This document shows positions 1 to 10,000 of a DNA stretch of 16,340 nt, one piece after another; the first letter of the stretch is position 1, and every line of letters starts with the position of its first letter. The notes beneath the pieces are model-generated. The model was given only the letters and a program-made list of their open reading frames with translations. It was not told the DNA's origin and ran no database searches. Source of the stretch: Planoprotostelium fungivorum (lineage: Eukaryota > Evosea > Variosea > Cavosteliida > Cavosteliaceae); the NCBI GenBank assembly GCA_003024175.1, contig MDYQ01000366.1, positions 1 to 16,340 of the forward strand, given 5' to 3'. Made by a program: the position numbers and the translations under genes.

Positions 1-25
1 GAATGGCATCATCATCAACTGATCT

Positions 26-767
26 ATGGATGTGCTAGATAGAAACAAAAGGCAAGAGACAGTACCTCTTAAAGAGCTCTATCCTCCCGAGACATATGGA
101 ATAGTGGAGAAACATATATACAGAAGCAACTCTTTGAATCCACTCAATTTTCCATTCATCAAACAGTTAGGATTGAAGACAATACTCCAGTTAAGTCCAG
201 AGGTTCCAACCCGAGCTGTCTCTACATTTTTCCAGGAGAATGACATCAACCTGGTAGGTCTGAATCGAGAATGCAACTGAAGCATTCAAGATACACCTGG
301 GACTAAAAGTATGGAAACCAGATGAATCATGGAGACCAGTGACAGAAGAGCTGATCAAAGAGGCCTTAGAAATCCTGCTCAACAAGGACAATCATCCCAT
401 CATGCTGATGTGCGCGTGAGTTACTTTTGCACGCATAGATCGATTTATGTTGAAAGATCTGGCATTCATCAAACGGGTACACTTGTTGGATGCTTAAGAC
501 GTCTGCAAAACTGGAGTCTGAATTCCATTTTGGTTGAGGTGACGACCGTCATCTTCTTACCGACTGATCACTCGCAGTACAAGAGTTACGCGTGTCATAG
601 AAGCACCAGGTACGCAGATGAACAGTTCATCGAGTTGTTTGATGTTGACCTCGTCACCCTCCCCACCAACTTACCTCAATGGTTCAATGAACAGAGGAAG
701 ATGATGGTGATGGTGCATCTCTTCTCTCTCTAACACTCTGCAGAAGGAAGAGGCGGAATCAGGCTAA
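26..767 (+). CDS. Siw14/OCA-type atypical dual-specificity phosphatase relative, probably inactive
   Basis: Five exons (26-253, 291-415, 457-538, 578-706, 744-767) give a 195-aa protein, close to the usual size of Siw14-type phosphatases, which act on phosphotyrosine or inositol pyrophosphates. Seen: an N-terminal YGIVEKHIYRSNSL block, LGLKTILQLSPE, then the P-loop region MCASGIHQTGTLVGCLRRLQ and a later QFIELFD block. All match the family order. The family P-loop is HCxxGxHRTG. Here the Cys is kept, but the Arg of CX5R is Gln (codon CAA) and the His before Cys is Met, so catalysis is doubtful. The start at 26 follows an in-frame TGA at 20-22. The last intron (707-743) carries a CTAAC branch-like site and a pyrimidine tract. 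If it is retained, the protein would instead end at 733 with a different tail. The four introns are 37-41 nt. Confidence 0.85.
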
Positions 768-1133
768 CAAAGCCGTACAAATACATGCCCTCACCTCATT
801 TCACATACCTCGCGCTCAGATGGCACTCTCAATGAAGTTTTTGATAAGAGAAATTCTTTGGCTTCTCGTTGGGTCTCATCATCTCCGACATGGCTGAGTG
901 GTTGATAAGGAGATTAGAAGTGCTGCCGTTGAGATTATCAGAATGCATGTGAAGTTGAAGACTGTTGGACCGTATCCGTCGGCTCAGTGCCAGTGGACCT
1001 TTGGCGGTCAAAGTTGTAAGGGGTCAGGAGATGTCAAAATAACCCCGATCACGAGGGAGATGAAATGAAAAACACCGAACCACTTTACGCGAAGAAATAT
1101 ACCTAAACGGCTGGAGAGGGACCTCCTCTCTCA
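768..1133. other. Gap between phosphatase and IPT-factor genes
   Basis: This 366-nt stretch separates two genes on the same strand. Apart from the doubtful split ORF at 820-1068, I see no RNA gene, repeat or recognised domain. It presumably holds the 3' end of the phosphatase transcript and the promoter and 5' UTR of the downstream IPT-domain gene. Confidence 0.5.
820..1068 (+). CDS. Doubtful small split ORF, unknown function
   Basis: A possible two-exon ORF (820-867 and 910-1068) would encode 68 aa. It is joined by a 42-nt GT-AG intron, close to the local intron size. The second exon is the more gene-like part: a charged helix-like run (EIRSAAVEIIRMHVKLK) followed by a Cys/Trp/Gly-rich stretch (PYPSAQCQWTFGGQSCKG). 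I recognise no family. A different donor at 872 would join the same second exon to another upstream frame that has no ATG, so the 5' end is unclear. It could also be a decayed exon or chance. Confidence 0.22.
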
Positions 1134-2373
1134 ATGAGAAGTTCCTCTCAGCCACCAACACATGAGGAAGAAATGACGGTTTCCATTGTCCATCATGATC
1201 GGTTATCACACGAGGCATTTCCTTTCGATGGGATAAGTCGAAAGAGGAGGATGTTGGTAGAAGAGAGTGAAACCATGGAACAGGAGAAATACACACAAGC
1301 TTCCGAACACAAAAGTAGTTCTATCGAGGGGATTCTGAACCAGGATATCTCTCCAATAGCCCACGATTGGTCCTCGCAGTTCACCTTCACCACAAATTCA
1401 GGAAGAGAAGGTACAGCCGAGATACAAACACAAGGCAGGGTGAAAACGACAACGGGACTCTCCGAGGACGCAGAACGGATTAAGTTCACAAGTGAGAGCC
1501 GCAGGTCTGTCTCAGCTCACCTTTCATAGAGATGCGAGAGAGGCTGAACAACATCGGCATCGCCACATCTTTCCATCTGCAAAAGCAACCAAATCAATTT
1601 CAAAGGAAGTGCTACGCCAATGAAAACAGGTTCGTGTGAATGGCCGCCTGTTCTGACAAACACAGATATCTATTACCTCACCCACTTGTCATCTTGTGCA
1701 ATTCGGATTCTGTGCAGTGGTGGTCCGTGCAGGCTCTTCTGGGTGAGCAATTCGATATCAAGCACATGATGATGACCCTGAAGGCGACGGAAAATGGGAG
1801 CTATTAGAGCATTATGCAGATGACACACGAAGCACTCATCATTATCTCGTTGAATGGAGTGGCCTGAAGAAGATGAACCGTTCTATCGACTCCATGTGTG
1901 AGTTCTCTTTGAGAGTGAGCCTTCAGCCTTCACAGGGGATGATTGATCGAATGCAGCTGCTATCCAACTCGAGCAATCGGATCTTCACGCTTATCTTTTA
2001 CGTCAAGTACAAATTAGTTGGAGGGGATATTGTGAGGCAGAAGATACTGTCTGAACCCTTCGAATTGCAGTCGAATAAGCTTTTTGTTGGAGCAGAGCCA
2101 CAGCTGGAGAGTTTGAGCCCGTGGAGGGGATATCACAGAGAGTCGACAGAGGTGACCATCAAGGGGAGAGATTTTGCCAGGAAGGTCACGGCCGAGCTGG
2201 ACGGTTCTCCCGTGGAGGTCCTTCGTGTGGCCTCCACTTTCGTGATTCTGAGAATACCCCCGATGCCCACTCTGCACACCACAACAACAATGCATCTGCG
2301 AATCATCAACCATTTCACAAAGAGGCAGGTCACCTCCCGAGAAACTCTGCAATATACCTTTGTGGTATCGTAA
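1134..2373 (+). CDS. IPT/TIG-domain protein with CSL/Rel-like N-terminal region, candidate transcription factor
   Basis: Four exons (1134-1491, 1530-1629, 1666-1742, 1784-2373) join to 374 aa. Residues 1-119 are polar and low in predicted structure, with a basic patch SRKRRM that could serve nuclear import. Residues 121-160 contain RERLNNIGIATSF and QRKCYANENRYLLPHP. This resembles the DNA-contacting segment of CSL/LAG1 proteins, whose family pattern is QKSYGNEKRFxCPPP. Around 248-277 a strand-rich block ending ILSEPFELQSNK corresponds in position to the CSL run before its beta-trefoil. From about 284 to 370 there is an IPT/TIG fold (PQLESLSPWRG, TEVTIKGRDF, VEVLRVASTFVILRIPP). No beta-trefoil is present between them, unlike true CSL. 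The assignment to DNA binding is inferred; the IPT call is firmer than the CSL one. It ends 120 nt from the convergent antiporter gene. Confidence 0.75.
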
Positions 2374-2493
2374 TATACAGACATCGTGTAGAACATCTTC
2401 ATACATAGACCATCTTTGATGGAATACCGAAATCATCGATGATACACCAATGTTAAATTGAACACGATGAATGCACCAAGGACTACAGTTTAT

Positions 2494-5340
2494 CTAAACA
2501 TTGAGAGAAGGGGGCTGCACTTCCTGCATGTCAAACTCATTCAACTGGAAACTACGACGGCTGTCCATTTCGCCTACAACGGGAGGAAACAACATCAAGA
2601 TGGGTGTCGGGCTGTCTCGCAGGGCTGCTGATCGGAATGACAGATTCGATGATCTGCTGTGGTCAGATGGACTCCGTGGATGAGCTTCACCTGTCTCCGC
2701 CCATGATGATCAGATCGCAATGTTCTTCGTGTGCCGTGAACGACTCCGTGGGAGAGTCCACGAGGAGGGTGGTGCACCCTTCTCTCTCTGGCATCTTCAG
2801 CATGGAGTCATTCGAGGCCAAACAGAGGACAGAGATGTCGGTGTTGTTGTTGACGAGGTTCTGCTCTCTGTGAGATCTTCACACTGGCTGCACTCACCGT
2901 CACAAAATCGAGGGAGAGAGTTTCACAGGATCTGCCCTCGTAGACAAACAAGACTTTCGTACACGTGTTCTTGATGTCCGTCTTGTGGATGAATATGCCT
3001 AACCCTTGATCGTAATGGTTGATCAGGTGGTCCGCTATGCTCGATGACTGACCGTGTTAGAAAGGACTCTCACGCGAGCTCTACCTTGATCAAGTTGACC
3101 TTATTGGTTTCCGATCTTGGGCGAGTCAAAGAGAGAGCATGAGGGGCGATCTAATGACAGTGTCAGTAGTGGAATGATGATCGAATGTGGGTGATTGTAT
3201 TGAATGGATGAGAGGTGATCACCTTGATTTCGGTGATGACAATATCTTGTGTCTTGTGAATACACTTTTGGAGCAGATCGTGGGACAGCCGAGCAGAAGC
3301 CAAGATCTTACCACTGATCTTACAATTTTCTCCTGCACGAGTGGCGAGGGCCTTATTGGCCGTGTTCTCACCCCTCCTCTTCACTCCGAGACTGGCTAAC
3401 ATCTGACTGAACTCCGTCACCATGTACGTAGACGGCCTGTCGCTGATTTCCTGCCTCATCATCAGCGTCGAACGAATCTCATGGGTTCACCTTCAAGATG
3501 AATAATCTCAGATCAATCTTGTCTCTGGCCAGCAGAGAGGGAAGGACATCTGTGACCCAGGGGATGACAGAGACATCTCTGATGGACATCAGTCCTTTGT
3601 ATCCGTCTCCTTCGGTCTCTCTCTGCTTCCTCTTCCTCAAGTAGATGAAGTGTACCGCAGGTGACGTGATGAAAGTGGTGATGAGAGCCATCAGAACGAA
3701 GACAGTGAAGACTTCCGTGTTCAACACTCCCGCTTGGAGTCCTACGTTCAACACGATCAATTCCACCAGTCCTGCTCACATGTCAGGCACAGAGGAGACG
3801 AAGCATCACCTTTCGTGTTCATGAGGAATCCGATGGTCCAACTCTCCCTCCAAGTCGCCTTGGCTGCGAAGCGGGCAGAGAAGAGACCCGCCCAGATCTT
3901 ACCACAGCAGGCCGCAGTGATGACTAAGGCTACGATGCCCCAGGATCTTGCTTCACTCAGTGTTCCAATGTTAGTCCTGTTCCAGGTCACCTCTACGAGC
4001 AAGAGACCGTCTCACTTGAGTCCAGAATTCGTAAAGTAGAGAGGTAAGAGGAGAACCACCACGATGTCTTCGATGGATTTCAAGAATCTCTCGGGTAGGT
4101 GATTCACTCTGGGAACAGCCACACCCATGACGAATCCACCAAAGATGACATCCACTCCGATGATCTGCGTGAACCACGCGCACACAAAGATTCCTGAACC
4201 CTTCAATTGAGATCCCCCAGCTTCCTTCTCAAAGAGGATGACCCACCGATGAGGAAGGCAGCGACGACATCGAGCGTGAGCTCTCCCGTCTCAGAGACCA
4301 TGTACCTCGATTTGGCCAGAGCGGTGAGAAGGGGTCTGACGATGAGGATCATGACAGCGACGAAACCCACGAGAATGAGCAGAGTGTACAGGGCTCCCAA
4401 GGACGACTGAGCGTTTGCGATACCCACCACCACGGCCAATAAGATCCATGCTCTGCTCTCTTCAGCTCTCGTCACTTTGTCAGGGTCTCACATGACGTCG
4501 TTCAGTGCAGCTGCAGCCAATGCCAAGTTTCCGATCTTAGTGTCCATGAGCCTCGTTTCGGACAAGATACGGGCCAACACAGGGAACTGATTTGGTGTTT
4601 AACATGAAGCAGAAGAAAGGAGGATGGAATTCTCACGGCAGTGATGGACATGGCGACTGAAACAAAGACCAAGAAGGTAGAGAATTGCACGTTTGGATTT
4701 GTGGGAGTTCCAATAGTGGTCCAGATGGCGTAGGCAATAGCAGAGCCCTAGAACATCAGAGAGGAATGGTGGAAGAGACTCACGAATCCAAAAGGGAGAA
4801 CCATAGCACTGATGGAGATGGCAAGTCCCTCCTTCAAGTTTCTCTTCATCACCGAGGTATCCAGCTCTAAGCCGATGATAAACATGAAGAGGATCAGGCC
4901 AAAGTTTGCAAATACAGACAAGACATCGATGGGTCCGTAAGCTGCCAGAGCGTGCTGTAAATTGAGATCAGATGTTGAATCTCGGTCAACTACCTTTCCG
5001 CCATTAGCTGGGTAGGTACATGCCGGATTGTGTGTTGTCGGGGGAAAGATGTAGTGGACGTATCCGTCGATGCGCCCTGCGATGCGTTATCATCTGTGGC
5101 CCTAGTAAAAAGCTCTCACCTAGGGCTGAAGGTCCAAGAATGATTCCAGCGACAACCTCGGCGATGACAGCGGGTTCTGGTTCAATCAGAGTCTTTCACG
5201 GGGTGCTCCTCACGTTTGATGTAACGGAAGAGCCATGCCAGAACTCTAGAGAGAGTGACTACAATACATAGCTGAACGAGGAAGATGGTGATGTTCTCGT
5301 CAGTTGGACCTCCCCCAGAAACGACGCTGGACCCCGTCAT
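2494..5340 (-). CDS. CPA2/CHX-type monovalent cation/H+ antiporter
   Basis: Fifteen exons on the minus strand (5340-5214, 5176-5120, 5076-4994, 4954-4784, 4747-4637, 4586-4492, 4452-4247, 4193-4016, 3976-3810, 3771-3491, 3450-3223, 3150-3085, 3047-2898, 2860-2691, 2653-2494) give 749 aa, typical for plant CHX exchangers. The N-terminal ~430 residues hold many hydrophobic segments with family signatures: QPAVIAEVVAGIILGPSALG, FMFIIGLELD, the CPA2 Asn-Asp pair at about 212-213 in AALNDVIAWILL, and WRESWTIGFLMNTKGLVELI. From about 450 on, the protein is cytosolic, with the two USP-like halves usual for CHX (DVLPSLLARDKIDLRLFILK; later CDLIIMGGD). It should exchange K+ or Na+ for H+ across an internal or plasma membrane; which ion and membrane cannot be read from the sequence. 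Introns are 36-72 nt and every phase closes. Confidence 0.94.
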
Positions 5341-5360
5341 CCTCTTTGTCTCGTGCTGTG

Positions 5361-5402
5361 GTTAATACGAAGGTGACACTGAGAGAAACAACTCGTATTA
5401 AC
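5361..5402. repeat. Perfect 10-bp inverted repeat upstream of the antiporter start
   Basis: GTTAATACGA (5361-5370) is matched exactly by TCGTATTAAC (5393-5402), with a 22-nt spacer. It lies 21-62 nt upstream of the antiporter start codon on the minus strand, so it sits in that gene's promoter or 5' UTR. It could be a dimeric factor site or an RNA hairpin. Chance cannot be excluded for 10 bp. Confidence 0.6.
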
Positions 5403-5520
5403 TCCCGGGAAAATTCCGCCCGATCTTAAAGATACCGTTCCTTCAAAGGAAACAAAAGACGCTAAAGCGCTTCACTCTATTCTTCTCGCCTATCTATCTA
5501 TCCTCTGCTACCCCCTTCTG

Positions 5521-6927
5521 TCATTCTATGCGGTTCAATACCACCGAATTGAGGGAGGATTGCTGGTTCGATCTCTCCAGAGCAGATACCATGAGATTCC
5601 AGAACTCTTCGACGTCCATGGACAAAGCCACGTGAACGTTCTTGGGCAGAGGTGACATGTTGTAGATGTCACACACCGTGCGACCGCTGGATTCACCTCA
5701 ACTCAAGATGACTCCGTGCACTCACTTGCAATACTTGGATTGCGTCTCTATGTCCACTCGCATCAGTTTGGTTGTGAAGATTTCTGAAAAGAATGAATCA
5801 AACGGGTGCAGAAGATAACGCACCGGGAGAGATGAGGTAAGCCACCGCCGTGGGGTCATGCACTGGCGGATCGGGCATACCGAACACCTATCCGTCTCAT
5901 TCTTCCCCATCACCTCGATCACTCACGCTCAAGTAGGTCTTTCCAAAGAAGGTGAGGAAGTCCACCATCAGCATCGAAAAGTTGGACTTCATGTCGGAGA
6001 TTCGGTTCAATACAGAAGAGGTGGACAGAGCCGTGTGAGTCACCTGAGGAGGCTGAGGGGAGAAGCGATGTCATCCATCACCTCGAGAGGCACCATGACG
6101 ATCTTGTTCAATCCCGATTCGAAGACGATCCGTGCCGATTCAGGGTCCTGATGGAGTGAGTGGGGGTACATCTAACGGAGCTCACGATGAGAATATTGTA
6201 CTCGGCAGCCGGTTGGATGTTACCCACACCCTGTCAAGTTCAGAGTGAAGGAGAGATGCACCACTCACCACACTGCCACCCATCAATACGAGTTGTTCAA
6301 TCTTCGGTTTCAACTCGGGGTACAAAGAGATCAAGAGGGCAATGTTCGTCAGTGGACCCGTACAGACGATCGTTATGGGCTCTGGGGCGTTTTCCAGCAC
6401 CTTCGATCAGTGAGAGATCGATTCACGTGTCATCTCACCTCAGCTAGCTTGAGCACTGCCTTTTGGGGACACGCTGCCTTGACGACTGGGGGCAGAATGA
6501 ACGTGCAATCCATTCCACTTGTTCCGTGGATTTCAGGACATGTCTGTGGGGGTAACAACAGAGCTGACCCTTGTCCCTTGTACACCTCTACTCATTCAGT
6601 GTCAGCTTTACAGATGGCTCACCGATGTGTTGAAGCCCGGACAATTCGAGGATCTGCAGGGCATTACGCGTAGTCTTATCGATCGTCTGATTTCCGGCAA
6701 CCGTGGACACTCCCAACAAATTCAAACGCTCATTTTGACCTATGTCTTCAGATCGGAGCATTCAGAATGATTCACCTGCTGTTAAGGTTTAGATTTTTCC
6801 TATTGTGATGTCACCTACCCAGTATGATTGCAAAGGCATCATCATGTCCTATTGATTTTCATCAATATCATCCAAACAGCGACCAATCACCTGGATCACA
6901 GTCTAACCACAACGATTTCCTCTGCAT
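5521..6927 (-). CDS. Inosine-uridine preferring nucleoside hydrolase
   Basis: Twelve exons on the minus strand (6927-6891, 6848-6819, 6778-6776, 6739-6623, 6587-6439, 6400-6269, 6230-6186, 6147-6082, 6043-5927, 5887-5824, 5783-5726, 5686-5521) encode 327 aa, the normal family length. The enzyme hydrolyses the N-glycosidic bond of ribonucleosides to free base and ribose for purine/pyrimidine salvage. Seen: the Ca2+-binding DCDPGHDD motif (residues 9-16), [20 protein letters not shown] with Thr126, [13 protein letters not shown] with Asn160, Glu166 and Asn168, and VHDPTAVAY with His242. These match the ligands known for trypanosomatid nucleoside hydrolases, so it should be active. No signal peptide is visible, so it is probably cytosolic. 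Exon 2 is only 30 nt and exon 3 appears to be 3 nt. It shares a divergent promoter gap with the SPRY-VIT-VWA gene. Confidence 0.95.
6776..6778 (-). other. Putative 3-nt microexon (CAG) of the nucleoside hydrolase gene
   Basis: Between exons ending at 6819 and starting at 6739 lie 79 nt. They divide into a 40-nt intron (6818-6779, gtaggt...aacag), CAG, and a 36-nt intron (6775-6740, gtgaat...catag). Including CAG turns IILGQ into IILAGQ by splitting two codons (G|CA and G|GT), in line with family members that have an Ala at this place. Both options keep the frame, so RNA evidence is needed. Confidence 0.55.
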
Positions 6928-7027
6928 CGTTCTGATGCTTGTTTCTGTAAAAAGGAATTCCAGGAATCGTTGTAGATGCAATCCCTTGAAACGTGACCTC
7001 ATCTGTCGCAACCGACAACACAACAGC
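6928..7027. promoter_or_regulatory. Bidirectional promoter region
   Basis: Only 100 nt separate the start codons of the divergent nucleoside hydrolase (minus) and SPRY-VIT-VWA (plus) genes. Both promoters and both 5' UTRs must fit here. The stretch contains a perfect GGAATTCC palindrome near 6953-6960. I see no clear TATA box. Confidence 0.55.
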
Positions 7028-10000
7028 ATGGGACGACCAACAAGATCCACAACAAAGAACAATAAATCCAAACCGAAAAAGGAAGATACCAAATCAAGCA
7101 AACAGAAACGAGAGATCGAAGTAGATTCCCAAGAGAGGTTTGTCATTTCCTTCTGCATTCGATAACACAGAACAGCGCAGAAGAGGAAGAGGAGACGAAG
7201 CCAAAAAATAATGTGAGTCCACCAGGATAATTGAGACTCACACGGTGCAGAAGAGGAAACAGAGTCCAGCCAAGAAGAAGAGTCCAGTCGCAAACAAGAG
7301 GAAATCTCAATCACCCAATAAGAAATCAAACACGAAATCCTCATCAAAGAAGAGGACTGTAGAGGTGAAAGGCTTCGATTACAGTCGCGTGGAATGACCT
7401 TTGCAAAAGGAAGAATCGGAAGATGAGATCGTGCATGAGGATGAGGAAGAAGACGAGTACCTGAGACGAAAAAAGAAGAACAAAGGAGAAGAGGACATAC
7501 TGTCCCTGTTCAAGGGTTTAGTCTCTCCAAAGGACGTACAAGACATGAGCTTAAAGAAGAACAAGAAGGAAGCCAAGACGACACAGAAGAAAGAGTGGTC
7601 CATGAACAGGAAAGGCCAGTCCATCCAATTGGAGTCGGTGTCTGTGAGTCCACTCATCGTGGAACGTGAATGAATGTACACAGAAGGAGAATGTCCTGAG
7701 AGCCACACACTATGGAGGGGACGGTGATATCTCTGTAGTACAAGCAGAACACCCTCTCGATACATCATCTGCAGAGGTTTCTTACTTCGAGGTGAGAGGA
7801 GTCCCAATCTAGATGATGACGTTCAGTAGATCACGATTGAAAGAGAATCCGAGAAGGGAGAAGAGAAGACGGAGAATGTCATCTACGTGGGAGTGACACC
7901 CTCAGAATATGATATGGGGACACACCTTGGATACAACAGAGAGTGAGAGACTCAGAAGATTCATTCACTGAGAGCATCAGCTCCTGTGGTTACTCTTCGG
8001 ATGGAAAACTATGGACCGGTTCTGGATCTCTGGGTATGGCTGGTAAATTGTACGGACAACCATTCAGCGATGGTGACGTCGTCGGTTGCGGTCTCATTCC
8101 CACCACCGGTTCTATCTTCTACACCCTCAATGGCCTCTTCATGGGTACATATCATTCTGCTTCATTCTCTTCGGTCACTCATCTCGACCAGGTGTGGCCG
8201 CCAGGATCAATCCAGGAGCACCTTATGCGATGTATCCTTCTGTATCCTTCCAAGGAGTGAGTCATACCTAGTCCATTCACTGTTCTCATCCTTTCAGCCG
8301 GGAAGAGTTCGATTGAACTACGGACAAAGGAAGTTCCATTTTAACGTGGAGAAGCCCACATACCGTTCTCACATCGTGGCCGATCGAATGAAGAGCAGCT
8401 CTCACGCCGTGGAGACTCTCTTTCGCACCACAACTTCCTCTCCCAGAGGCACTGTCTCCACTCCCCTCTTCTCTCCCAAGGCTTCTTCTCGTTCTCCTCT
8501 GACCCCTAAGACAACGGAATCACCCATAGTGAGTTGATTAGTACGTGGATCACCATCATCTCATCACATGCAGATGACCTATTGGAACTTGGAGATGGAT
8601 GAGCTGGCCAATCGATTGTCGAAGGATGTGATGAGTGGATTGTTCAGGTGTGTCATGACATCGATGGATGATGTCATGCTCAACGATTCAGTGTCGACGA
8701 GCGAATTCCTCTTCCCATGACCTCAGCCAACGTCAGAGTGACCGTCGTAGATTTCATAGCAGAGGTGAGTGGATAGAGTGAACAAGACTGAACTGACATC
8801 AGCTGACCGTAACCCACACCTTCTTGAACAATCGACGCAAGGACATCGAAGGAATGTACTACCTACCCGTCAGTCCATCCTCTGTGACCAGAGTATCGAT
8901 CGAGACGAGAAACAAGGTGTACCAGTCCAAAGTGCAGAGGAAGAGAGAACGCAACGAGGACGATCTAGTGTCGACGCAAGATAAAGAAGACGAGGAGAAC
9001 TTGCAGCGACCAGAGTGAGCACACGTAGCTATCGAACACTGATGTAGATCAAGAGCCAATGTACCACAAGACAATGGAACCACGCTGGTTGTCTATCTGA
9101 AGAAGATCGGTGCGGGAAAGACAATCCGAGTCATCACATCGTACACTACCACTCTCGTGGTCAGAGATGCAGCGGTCACTCTCGCCCTACCCGCCTATCT
9201 CTACCCACGTTATTCTTCTCATTGGAACGAAGAAGGTGAATGGTCTCACCCCATCGAGAATGACCGAAACAGTGTACGCTCCCCACGAGCCTTCCTTCGA
9301 CTACGAATCTTCTGGACTGAGTGTTCAGGTCGATTTCAATCAGATGCACAAGATCCAAGATGTCCTCTGTGCATCCCAGAAGAATGCAGAGATCTCGTTC
9401 GGTCAAGACAAGAAGACCGCTTCCTTCAAACTTCAGAGCAAGAGTGGAGGTCCCATGATGGTAAGGTTCTGTGCATGTCAGAACTCATCCCCTGCAGATC
9501 ACACTCAAAAGAGAGTCCCAATCGTCACCTCAGGCCTTCATGGAATACAACGAATCGACCAACACGACTGTGGCGATGGTGACATTGGTTCCTGCACATC
9601 TGCAAGCAGAGAAGGTGAGGAGGAATGACAACACAGATTGATCGGGTGCAGAAGGGACGAATCATAGTGGTAGACGCCAGCAACCCCACGAACCGAGCGA
9701 TGTTCCACCAGATCAAACTGGCAGCGAGATTGCTACTGAGTAACACCCCCAATCACACTTCTGTTCAGGTACACTCTTCACGTGATTCCCATTGATGAGG
9801 TATCAGTTGATCCTGTTGGACGGTGATGGGAAAATGGAAAAATTGTACGACGAAGAGAAGAAGTTCGATCAAGAGTACCTAGATGCAGCCGATGTATTTC
9901 TAGACAAGAGCAGGAAGGGAAAGAAGAAGAGCGTCAGGTAAGTGCCACACAAAGAGTCCACTGAAGAGAACAGAATGAGACCACTGATGGAGCACATCCA

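Noticed and set aside
4203-4475. Exon-sized minus frames of the antiporter as separate short membrane proteins
   Set aside because: They join in phase through 36-72 nt introns into a single full-length CHX protein, so they are exons and not small genes.
5500-5516. Short CTAT repeats (ctatctatctatc) near the end of the nucleoside hydrolase gene
   Set aside because: Only about three units. This is an ordinary simple-sequence run in a 3' UTR.
7986-8537. Plus-strand frame of 183 codons over the SPRY region
   Set aside because: Its first part is out of frame with the SPRY residues, and only its last part is the real exon 8298-8528. It crosses two introns.
9110-9628. Plus-strand frame of 172 codons overlapping the VIT-VWA gene
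   Set aside because: It merges pieces of true exons with introns read through. The correct frame, with 37-nt introns at 9236 and 9461, yields the conserved VIT end and VWA approach.
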